Shown here one piece after another: positions 16,334 to 23,035 of a DNA stretch of 35,507 nt (its first letter is position 1; each line of letters opens with the position of its first letter). Source of the DNA: JBAZYZ01 sp041659085 (GTDB taxonomy: Bacteria > Patescibacteriota > Minisyncoccia > Phycocordibacterales > VMEP01); assembly GCA_041659085.1 (NCBI GenBank), contig JBAZYZ010000007.1, positions 1-35,507 of the forward strand, in the 5' to 3' direction. A program made the position numbers and the translations under genes. Below the pieces are notes generated by a model that was given only the letters and a program-made list of their open reading frames with translations, was not told the DNA's origin and did no database searches.

Positions 16334-16359
16334 AAACATGTTATATAAGACACATGTTT
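16334..16359. promoter_or_regulatory. Inverted repeat around a -10 box and start codon
   Basis: AAACATGT (16334-16341) and ACATGTTT (16352-16359) form an 8-bp inverted repeat with a 10-base spacer. The spacer contains TATATA, a -10-like box placed so that transcription would begin near the ATG at 16354. The right arm overlaps the start codon. This geometry suits a repressor operator for the 16354 gene, but no regulator is identified. Confidence 0.4.
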
Positions 16360-16788
16360 GACCTCCAAAAAACCTCCGCTTCTTTTACCAAGTGGATTGG
16401 TTCCACTTCCTCACTGATGACACATACGATTTTATTTGCCGGCAGCTTCTTGCTCGTTCTATTGGGCGTAAACTTTGACAAAGTTCTGCTGATTCTGACC
16501 ACCGCAGTCTCGCTTGAAGCTATATACCTGGCGATTTTTATCCAGCTGACTATCAATCGCAACACCATCCAGCTTCATGAGGTCGGCAAAGACCTGGAGG
16601 AACTTTCGGAAGACATAGAAGATATCCAGGAAGACGTGGATGAGCTTTCGGAAGACGTTGGCGAGATTCAGGAAAATGTGGAGGAAATACAGGAAGAGGA
16701 GCCGAACGAAAACGCAAAATTGGAAAAAATAGAACAGTCGCTCCTTACGATAGTGCGCGAGATAGAAGAACTCAAGAAAAAAAGCTAA
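16354..16788 (+). CDS. DUF1003-like membrane protein with acidic coiled coil
   Basis: The 144-residue protein has two transmembrane segments (THTILFAGSFLLVLLGVNF and VLLILTTAVSLEAIYLAIFI) followed by QLTINRNTIQLHEVG, all typical of small DUF1003-like membrane proteins. The C-terminal 60 residues form an acidic heptad-like coiled coil with repeated DIEDIQEDVDELSEDV-type units, suggesting self-assembly or a partner. It is a plus-strand gene among minus-strand ones, and its last 4 bases overlap the end of the convergent gene 16785-17588. The family's role is unknown. Confidence 0.65.
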   Translation: MFDLQKTSASFTKWIGSTSSLMTHTILFAGSFLLVLLGVNFDKVLLILTTAVSLEAIYLAIFIQLTINRNTIQLHEVGKDLEELSEDIEDIQEDVDELSEDVGEIQENVEEIQEEEPNENAKLEKIEQSLLTIVREIEELKKKS

Positions 16789-17588
16789 AGGGATAGCATT
16801 TTATTTCCAAGAAACGTAAATCCAACCCCCTGTTGGTTGCTGTTCCTGTAAATGCTGTACTGTATGGTATTTCTGTCCACCCAGTTAATATTGGCGCCGT
16901 ATAGTTTTCCATACTGTTCGGCATAAGAGGCCAGAGTCTCATTTCCCGCCAACTGAAAAAGCAGCCGAGCGCTGTCCGTCTCAAGATCAACCAAATAAAG
17001 CTTCTGGAAAGAAAGCGTAATATCGTCATCAACCGCCAACATTAGTAGGGGGTTATACGGCGAAGGCACAGCGTAACTTGTAAGATATCGGTTTGACAGC
17101 AAGTCGCGCATTACATCCGCTCTGGCGTCATATTTGAAAATATGATACCGGTCTCCAACTCCCTTGGTGTAATAATCTCTAAAGTTAAAGTATAAAATAT
17201 CCGAATTCCGCGGAAAATAATACTGGGCCAGCATCTGATTTGCGTTGAAAAGCAAATTCGGAAACCTGTGCCGGAAACTTTCTATGATGGTATCGCTTCT
17301 TCCGTCACTGTAGATGCGTAAAAGTTTGGCGTTATAATAAATTTTTCCATAAGCGTCCATCCCTTGGGTTGCGGAGATGTCGGAAAGCTGGTAAGCGTAC
17401 GGTCCCGAACCGCTTTGCGTGTCGGAAACATAGTTATTCACGTAACCAGGAGTTTTTGACACGTCAAAAGTGTAGTCGGCGATTTTAAAACTGTTTACCA
17501 TATTGGAAAGAGGCATGCCCGGGCGTATGGCCATGACTATACCGACGAATATTATTATCAGAATCAAAATTCCCAAGACTTGTTTCAT
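16785..17588 (-). CDS. Secreted or membrane-anchored protein of unknown function
   Basis: The 267-residue protein begins with a single hydrophobic segment, residues 3-22 (QVLGILILIIIFVGIVMA), which is a signal anchor or signal peptide. The rest is an extracytoplasmic domain rich in Tyr, Asn and Asp, with repeated aromatic strand-like pieces (AYGKIYYNAKLLRIYSDGRS, KLYLVDLETDSARLLFQLAG). The pattern suggests a beta-propeller-like fold, but this is a guess from strand periodicity. No family was recognised. A TATACT-type -10 box lies within the A/T-rich 17600-17625 region upstream. Confidence 0.55.
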   Translation of the reverse strand: MKQVLGILILIIIFVGIVMAIRPGMPLSNMVNSFKIADYTFDVSKTPGYVNNYVSDTQSGSGPYAYQLSDISATQGMDAYGKIYYNAKLLRIYSDGRSDTIIESFRHRFPNLLFNANQMLAQYYFPRNSDILYFNFRDYYTKGVGDRYHIFKYDARADVMRDLLSNRYLTSYAVPSPYNPLLMLAVDDDITLSFQKLYLVDLETDSARLLFQLAGNETLASYAEQYGKLYGANINWVDRNTIQYSIYRNSNQQGVGFTFLGNKMLSL

Positions 17589-17626
17589 ATGGTTAGCCGC
17601 ACAAAATATATTGTATATACAGTATA

Positions 17627-18733
17627 CTAAACTTTAAATTCAATCACATCTCCGTCTTTAACCGCATATTCTTTACCCTCTGTGCGAACAAGACCTTTCG
17701 TTCGAGCTTCAGCGTATGAACCTGATTTCAACAATTCATCACAGTGGATAACTTCGGCCCTGATAAATCTTTCTTTAAAATCATTGTGTATGGCGGCGCC
17801 GGCTTCAGGCGCTGTTGCGCCGATTGGCACCGTCCAGGCGCGCGTTTCGTCCTCCCCCGTCGTAAAGTAAGTATGAAGACCCAAAAGCTTGTAGCCTTCA
17901 CGAATCAGATTATTAACGCCATCATCCCCTCCCGCATTAAGCTCTTTGCGGAAAGTTTCTTTTTCTTCCCCTTCAAAATCTTTAAGCTCTTCCTCAATCT
18001 TCGCGTCCACCACCACGTACTTGGAGGCTGAGCCTCCAAGTTGGAAAAATTCAATGAGTTTCTGATAGCGTTCATCGTTTAATTCATCCAGATTGCGTGA
18101 GCCGGCTTTTTTATTGAGCAAATACAAAAATGGTTTGGCGGTAATCAGATGCAGATGTTTCAGTATCGCGTATTCTTCCGGCGTAAATGTGTGGCTGGAC
18201 ACAAGGGCGCCGCTGTCCAAAAGCTTATATATTTTTTGAAGCAGGGATTCCTCGGCTATGGCAACCTTGTCTCCCCTTTTAACATCCTTCAAAATATTCG
18301 CCAATCTTTTCGTGACGGTTTCCATATCAGCCAGTATGAGTTCGGTATTTATAACGCCAATGTCTAGAAGCGGATCTATCTTGCCTTCCACATGGATAAT
18401 CTTGTCATCCTCAAAAATACGCACGACTTCCAAAATAGCGTCAGTCTCGCGGATATGCGAAAGGAATTTATTTCCCAACCCCTCGCCCTTTGAAGCGCCC
18501 TTAACAAGTCCGGCAATATCCACGAACTCCACAATAGCCGGAATCGTCTTGGCGGACTTTGAAAAACTGGTCAGTTTTCCAAGTCTTTCATCCGGCACAG
18601 CAACAATTCCCACCGACGGATCAATTGTGCAGAACGGATAATTTTCCGCTGGAACAGATTTTTTGGTTAGCGCGTTAAACAATGTGGACTTGCCCACATT
18701 CGGTAAACCTACTATTCCGATAGTTAATTTCAT
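17627..18733 (-). CDS. ychF: Ribosome-associated ATPase/GTPase YchF (Obg family)
   Basis: YchF (OLA1-type) binds ribosomes and hydrolyses ATP, with a role in stress control. The 368-residue length is normal. The P-loop GLPNVGKST is at residues 9-17, followed by PAENYPFCTIDPSVGIVAVP (G2) and FVDIAGLVKGASKGEGLGN (G3). The C-terminal TGS domain is present, ending AEVIHCDELLKSGSYAEART and VKDGDVIEF. The G4 position reads LNKK, rather than the NMNE of many YchF proteins, so its nucleotide preference is not certain. A perfect 19-base palindrome (18021-18039) is inserted in frame, giving LGGSASK at about residues 232-238. Confidence 0.95.
   Translation of the reverse strand: MKLTIGIVGLPNVGKSTLFNALTKKSVPAENYPFCTIDPSVGIVAVPDERLGKLTSFSKSAKTIPAIVEFVDIAGLVKGASKGEGLGNKFLSHIRETDAILEVVRIFEDDKIIHVEGKIDPLLDIGVINTELILADMETVTKRLANILKDVKRGDKVAIAEESLLQKIYKLLDSGALVSSHTFTPEEYAILKHLHLITAKPFLYLLNKKAGSRNLDELNDERYQKLIEFFQLGGSASKYVVVDAKIEEELKDFEGEEKETFRKELNAGGDDGVNNLIREGYKLLGLHTYFTTGEDETRAWTVPIGATAPEAGAAIHNDFKERFIRAEVIHCDELLKSGSYAEARTKGLVRTEGKEYAVKDGDVIEFKV
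18021..18039. repeat. Short palindromic element, family B, in ychF
   Basis: TTGGAGGCT-G-AGCCTCCAA is a perfect inverted repeat with 9-bp arms and a 1-base centre. It extends by one more pair, C and G, on either side. In ychF it is read as LGGSASK. The same element is in tgt at 31612-31630, in a different reading frame. Confidence 0.85.
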
Positions 18734-18742
18734 TAAGACAAG

Positions 18743-19327
18743 TTAACACGCCTTCTTCCCCCATGCAAAAAACTTTGCCTCAAGCTTGGTGCGCTTTTCT
18801 GGAGTAATTCCCTTCAAGTTGCCGATTTTACTGATCTTCGTCCTGATACCCGCAAAGCCCAAAATAGCCAGTCTTATTTCATTTGAATTGTCGCCAAACA
18901 GAATCCTTTGCATCCATGGACTTGAACCCATAGTGATAAACACATGCGCTGTGCGTCCTTTCAAAAGGGCATGCCAACCAAAACCATTCTTGTTAAAACG
19001 AAAAGCAAATCCCGGTATATAAAAACGGTCAAATAGTCCCTTCAAAAGCGCCGGCATCGTCCCCCACCAATTAGGGTAGAAAAACGCTATGTGTTCAGCC
19101 CAGCGGAAATCATCCTGAAGTTTAAGCAAATCGGGCTCAAGCGTTTGTATAACTCTATATCCATGATGAAGTATAGGGTCAAATTTCATTTCGCCAATAT
19201 TTACACGCCTTACTTCATGCCCCGCTTCCTTAGCGCCCTTTTCGTAAGCGTCAGCGAAGCCGCCACATGATGTCATTTCCTTATCCGAGTCGCCCAAAAA
19301 TACAAGGATTTTCTTTTTAGTTGCCAT
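18743..19327 (-). CDS. NAD(P)H-dependent flavin oxidoreductase, flavodoxin-like fold
   Basis: The 194-residue protein has the flavodoxin-like NQO1/KefF-type fold. The N terminus KKKILVFLGDSDKEMTSCG is the FMN phosphate loop region. FRWAEHIAFFYPNWWGTMPA and LLKGLFDRFYIPGFAFRF are the hallmark sequences of the NAD(P)H-dependent quinone reductase family. It probably reduces quinones or other small electron acceptors in the cytosol. It follows ychF in the opposite sense of reading order, 9 bases upstream of its start, so it may share a transcript. Confidence 0.85.
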   Translation of the reverse strand: MATKKKILVFLGDSDKEMTSCGGFADAYEKGAKEAGHEVRRVNIGEMKFDPILHHGYRVIQTLEPDLLKLQDDFRWAEHIAFFYPNWWGTMPALLKGLFDRFYIPGFAFRFNKNGFGWHALLKGRTAHVFITMGSSPWMQRILFGDNSNEIRLAILGFAGIRTKISKIGNLKGITPEKRTKLEAKFFAWGKKAC

Positions 19328-19368
19328 TGATGAAATATATCAGATATAAAGTATCATCACAAAAATAC

Positions 19369-19977
19369 CTAAGTCACACGCGAAGCTAAATACGCCGACA
19401 TGAGCACGAGCAAAAGAATGGCGAACGCCGCGCGGAGAGGACGTTTCAACCCCGGTCTCGCCAAAACGATATAAAGTACTAGAAGAGACCCATAATTCAA
19501 AGCCATAAACCATCCGACCCCCCAAGAAATCCCGTTCACTTTAAAATCAGACAGGGGCCATAGAAAAGGTGTCGGGAAGAAAGCATACGAATGCGTAGGT
19601 ATGTCTACTAAAATATGAATAAGCCATCCTCCAAGCTCCCAAACAGGACGCTTAAGGATAGCCCAAACAAGGGCAAAAACAATTAGGAAAATTATGAGGC
19701 TATGGCTTGCGTTGTAAAGCGAGTTGGACAAATCATAAAGCGGAACCTGATGTGCAGCAGTAGCCGACTCAAAATCGGCATGGGGTCGAAGCATGGCAAA
19801 ACCCTTTCCACCGAAAATAGACTGGTAAAATAAAAAAACAAATGCGGGGGTAAAGGCGAACAGGTCCGGGAAAATCCCCCAAAATACCGCAAACACTGTG
19901 TGCAAAGGTTTTCTTGTTTCCTTTTTGCCGGCCTTATAAACGGCGCCAGTCCAGAGTCCGTGAGCAAATACATCCAT
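19369..19977 (-). CDS. DUF457/YdjM-type inner-membrane protein with metal-binding His and Asp
   Basis: The 202-residue protein carries hydrophobic segments throughout and a set of conserved polar residues inside them: H6 in DVFAHGLWTG, PDLF near residue 37, HSLIIF near 93, and GGWLIHILVDIPTHSY near 116-131. This pattern matches the membrane-bound predicted metal-dependent hydrolase families DUF457/YdjM. Activity is unproven for the family. It lies opposite to the mltG copy 2 gene across a 177-base divergent region. Confidence 0.65.
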   Translation of the reverse strand: MDVFAHGLWTGAVYKAGKKETRKPLHTVFAVFWGIFPDLFAFTPAFVFLFYQSIFGGKGFAMLRPHADFESATAAHQVPLYDLSNSLYNASHSLIIFLIVFALVWAILKRPVWELGGWLIHILVDIPTHSYAFFPTPFLWPLSDFKVNGISWGVGWFMALNYGSLLVLYIVLARPGLKRPLRAAFAILLLVLMSAYLASRVT

Positions 19978-20154
19978 TGAGTTTGTTCTTAGTTGGTGAT
20001 CGTTAGTTGTTAGCAGTATGCAACCCGCGTCTTATCCGCAATTTTTCCGTTGCGAGTTATTTATTGTTTATCTATTGTAAGACGTAAGTTATAAATTGTA
20101 AATTGTTTCCATGCTTCACTTTTTCATAATTTACAGACATAATGGATAAAACAT

Positions 20155-21084
20155 ATGAAACGGAAGATTTTTTGGTTGATACTTGTGATTATTGCTGTAA
20201 TGACGGCGATTTTCTTTTTACCTTTTAAGCAAAAACCTAAGGTGCTGACCACCAACATAGACACGGTAAATAAAACCATAAACGACGCAAACACGGATGG
20301 CGATTTGGATACGGTAGACGGAAACTTTTCTTCCCTAATAAACCTGCTGGCTGAAAATGTTTCCGATTCGCTCCGCGCTGACGCGACCATGCTCGCCGCT
20401 GCGGCTAACCCATCGGTTAAATTCGTCAACGTAATCCCCGGAATGAGGAAAGAGGAAATTGCCGAATTGGTCGGACAAAAACTTTCCTGGGCTGAAACCG
20501 ACAAAAGCCAGTTTTTAAATATAAATAAAACAATAAAAACCGGTAATGCCGAGGGTTACTACTATCCGGACACTTATCTTCTTCCATCTAAAGCCAGCGG
20601 TTATGAAGTCGGCAAATTAATGATAAACCGTTTTAATGACGAGGTAATGTCGCGCTACGCTTCCTCAACGGAAAAGAAGGTCGGTATAAACACGGCCATG
20701 AAAATCGCCTCCATCATAGAGCGCGAGGCTGCCGGGAAAAACGACATGCGTCTTATTTCCGGTATAATGTGGAACCGCATATTCAAGGATATGACGCTTG
20801 ATATTGACGCGACATTGCAATATGCCAAAGGGAACGAGGATGACGGCTGGTGGAAAAAAGTTGTCTCCGAGGACAAATTTATTGATTCTCCATACAATAC
20901 CTACCAAAATAAAGGGCTGACTCCGACTCCCATATCCAATCCGCAACTGGCGTCCATAGAGGCGGCTTTAAATCCCAAAAAAACAAATTGTATGTTTTAT
21001 CTGCATGATAAATACCGACGTATTCATTGCTCGGTGACTTATAAGGAGCACGTAAAAAAAATTGCGCTATATTACGGGAAGTAG
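20155..21084 (+). CDS. MltG-like endolytic transglycosylase (copy 2)
   Basis: The 309-residue protein has an N-terminal transmembrane anchor (residues 6-22) and a Thr/Asp/Asn-rich linker, then a YceG domain. Family motifs: IPGMRKEEIAELVGQKL, GYYYPDTYLL, KIASIIEREAAG with the presumed catalytic Glu at 189, LDIDATLQYA, SPYNTYQNKGLTPTPISNPQ and VTYKEHVKKIALYYGK. It is clearly related to, but diverged from, copy 1 at 9295-10290. It is on the opposite strand from most neighbours. A direct repeat found again beside tRNA-Ala begins 3 bases after its stop. Confidence 0.88.
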   Translation: MKRKIFWLILVIIAVMTAIFFLPFKQKPKVLTTNIDTVNKTINDANTDGDLDTVDGNFSSLINLLAENVSDSLRADATMLAAAANPSVKFVNVIPGMRKEEIAELVGQKLSWAETDKSQFLNINKTIKTGNAEGYYYPDTYLLPSKASGYEVGKLMINRFNDEVMSRYASSTEKKVGINTAMKIASIIEREAAGKNDMRLISGIMWNRIFKDMTLDIDATLQYAKGNEDDGWWKKVVSEDKFIDSPYNTYQNKGLTPTPISNPQLASIEAALNPKKTNCMFYLHDKYRRIHCSVTYKEHVKKIALYYGK

Positions 21085-21087
21085 GGG

Positions 21088-21119
21088 CGGACTCTATGTC
21101 TACTAAAGCGGGTGTTTTT
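21088..21119. repeat. Direct repeat, left copy, flanking the LOG gene
   Basis: This 32-base segment matches 21916-21947 with four mismatches. The core TGTCTACTAAAGCGGG is identical in both. It starts just after the stop codon of mltG copy 2. Confidence 0.7.
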
Positions 21120-21265
21120 CTCACCTCGCAAGCTCGATATATAAAGGTCTTTCTCGTCCGCCGCAAGCAAGAAGAGTGTAATTATCTTTTCTATTATCGT
21201 TATAATCCTAATCGTTTTCACTATTATCCCGTCGGTCCTATAAACCCCCTTATTCTGGTGACTGT

Positions 21266-21832
21266 TTATGACCCAACGTTCTTGGTACTATTACCAGCGC
21301 GAATGACAGATAGTAACTCTCCAACAGTATCCACTGTTTGATATAAATCTTTGATTTTCGATTTTGCATACCCGCTACTGACCATCGAATCAATAAGCGA
21401 CTCAAAGTTTCCCCAATACTTTTTACCAAGCAGAACAAGTTTCCTTTCCCCAGGGATTGTTCCGACATATTTCAGTGACATAACATCTATTACTTCATAT
21501 AGTGTTCCAAGACCGCCCGGTAAAGCTACATATAACTCCCCCAGCTCCAAGATTTTTTTCTGCCGATCTTGTAGAACCGAAAAACTAATCGTCTTTGAGT
21601 TGTATTTACTTTTCCCCTGGCCTTCAAATTCAAAGTGAACACCTATTACGTGCCCACCCGCTCCGTGCGCGCTTTTTGCAACGTGTTCCATAAGACCACC
21701 TCCGCCGCCATTGATGATTCCTATGTTATTTTTTGCCAACTCCAACCCAAGTTGCTCAGCCAGCGCTATGTGTTCTGAGTTTGGTGCAGAACCGCCCGAG
21801 AATACAACCACATTTATTTCTGGTTTTTGCAT
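21266..21832 (-). CDS. LOG-family protein (nucleotide 5'-monophosphate phosphoribohydrolase type)
   Basis: The 188-residue protein has the Rossmann-like LOG fold. The motif PGGLGTLYE is at residues 105-113 and the NGGGGGLMEHVAKSAHGAGG stretch lies at 41-60; together they are the LOG signature. Family members split the N-glycosidic bond of AMP-type cytokinin precursors, or of nucleoside monophosphates in general. Bacterial members often have unrelated or unknown roles, so a nucleotide-salvage activity is only likely. The gene sits between two 32-base direct repeats and next to tRNA-Ala, which hints that it may be a mobile or recently gained gene. Confidence 0.85.
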   Translation of the reverse strand: MQKPEINVVVFSGGSAPNSEHIALAEQLGLELAKNNIGIINGGGGGLMEHVAKSAHGAGGHVIGVHFEFEGQGKSKYNSKTISFSVLQDRQKKILELGELYVALPGGLGTLYEVIDVMSLKYVGTIPGERKLVLLGKKYWGNFESLIDSMVSSGYAKSKIKDLYQTVDTVGELLSVIRAGNSTKNVGS

Positions 21833-21915
21833 GATTAGTGATTATTTCCGTACATGATTTCCTATCTTTATTATCTAAGACTAGCATTAACAAAATCTGG
21901 GTCAATGCGTAGTCA

Positions 21916-21947
21916 CGGACTTCTTGTCTACTAAAGCGGGGGTTTTT
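21916..21947. repeat. Direct repeat, right copy, next to tRNA-Ala
   Basis: This copy shares the identical TGTCTACTAAAGCGGG core with 21088-21119. It ends 6 bases before the 3' end of the tRNA-Ala gene, which is a common place for integration sites. Confidence 0.7.
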
Positions 21948-21953
21948 ATTTTG

Positions 21954-22026
21954 TGGACCTTAGCGGACTCGAACCGCTTACCTCCTCATTGCAAATGAGG
22001 CGCTCTACCAGATGAGCTAAAGGCCC
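21954..22026 (-). tRNA. tRNA-Ala (anticodon UGC)
   Basis: The 73-base minus-strand sequence folds into a complete cloverleaf. Acceptor stem GGGCCTT pairs with AAGGTCC and includes G3-U70, the identity element for alanine. The D arm is GCTC/GAGC, the anticodon stem is CCTCA/TGAGG around loop TTTGCAA, and the T arm is AGCGG/CCGCT around TTCGAGT. The anticodon is TGC. The 3' CCA is not encoded and must be added after transcription. Confidence 0.97.
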
Positions 22027-22052
22027 TTACGCCAACAAAAATCAATTCTATA

Positions 22053-23015
22053 TTATTTTCCATCCAAAGCAAGCTTTATGACGTGGTCTAGAAATTGCGG
22101 CAAGGTTGCTCCGGATGCTTTAAGGGACTGCGAAAGGGAAGATCCTTCCGCAAGGCTGGGCAAAGAATCGATTTCCAAAAAATAAATGCCTTTTGGCGAG
22201 ACTATGAAGTCAGCCGTGGTGTAATGTCTTAGTCCGAGCGATTTGTGAATGCCAATGACCGCATTACGTATGGCTTCCGATTCTTCCCGCGATAACCTGG
22301 CGGGACAAACCGTATCCTGAGTCCCACCGATTCTCTCCTCATAAGAAACAAATTCTTTGCTTTTTTTAATTTCCACCGGAATCAGGGGGTACAGGGAATG
22401 GTCACGGAAACCTTCCAACACGCCGGAAACAACTTCCCTCCCCCTTACATACTGTTCAAGCAGGACGACATCGCTGTGTTCTAACGCCTCACCCACGCCT
22501 TCCCAAAGTTCCGCGGCATTTTGCGCGAATGACGTGCCCAGAGAAAAACTTCCCCTGATAGGTTTTATAATAACCGGCATCAGAATACGCCGGAAAAGCT
22601 CGTATGAATTTGTATTAAGATATTCCTCGCGGGTTATGACCTGGTGATACGGGACTCTTATGCCATATTTTTTGACCAGCCCTTTTGCCAACATTTTATC
22701 AATCGTCATTGAAGCAGACTCGGGAGACGAGCCTGTGTAAGGTATTTTATGTATTTCCAGAACCTCCTGGACTCCGCCGCCCTCACCGTATGCGCCATGA
22801 AGGCCATTCCAGACCACATCCACCAGCCCCGCTATTTCTTCAGGACTTTTAGGCAATCCCTGAAAATGCCATTCCCCCTTTCGGTCAATGAAAATATCAT
22901 AAGGCAAATAACTGCTCCACGGCAGATTCTCCATCACCCGCGCTCCTGTTTTGAGCGAAACATCATATTCGCCCCCAGTTCCCCCGCGGAGCACCCCTAC
23001 TCGTGTTTTAGACAT
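22053..23015 (-). CDS. ddl: D-alanine--D-alanine ligase
   Basis: Ddl joins two D-alanines for the peptidoglycan stem peptide. The 320-residue ATP-grasp protein starts MSKTRVGVLRGGTGGEYDVS, with the GGTGGEYDVS loop of the family. It also has YTGSSPESASMTIDKMLAKG, PVIIKPIRGSFSLGTS, VLLEQYVRGREVVSGVLEG and the C-terminal YFLEIDSLPSLAEGSSL. The last motif is usually E-x-N with Asn as a magnesium ligand; here it is E-x-D, a conservative change that would need testing. It is 26 bases from tRNA-Ala and 20 bases from uvrC. Confidence 0.95.
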   Translation of the reverse strand: MSKTRVGVLRGGTGGEYDVSLKTGARVMENLPWSSYLPYDIFIDRKGEWHFQGLPKSPEEIAGLVDVVWNGLHGAYGEGGGVQEVLEIHKIPYTGSSPESASMTIDKMLAKGLVKKYGIRVPYHQVITREEYLNTNSYELFRRILMPVIIKPIRGSFSLGTSFAQNAAELWEGVGEALEHSDVVLLEQYVRGREVVSGVLEGFRDHSLYPLIPVEIKKSKEFVSYEERIGGTQDTVCPARLSREESEAIRNAVIGIHKSLGLRHYTTADFIVSPKGIYFLEIDSLPSLAEGSSLSQSLKASGATLPQFLDHVIKLALDGK

Positions 23016-23021
23016 AATTAT

Positions 23022-23027
23022 ATTATA
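23022..23027 (-). promoter_or_regulatory. Extended -10 box before ddl
   Basis: The minus strand reads TG-A-TATAAT, an extended -10, ending 6 bases before the ATG at 23015. A transcript from here would start at the start codon. The region also has a second overlapping TATAAT at 23017-23022. Confidence 0.5.
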
Positions 23028-23035
23028 TCAAAAAA

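Noticed and set aside
21096..21341. 81-residue plus-strand reading frame after mltG copy 2
   Set aside because: It starts inside the direct repeat, overlaps the end of the LOG gene and shows no domain or ribosome site.
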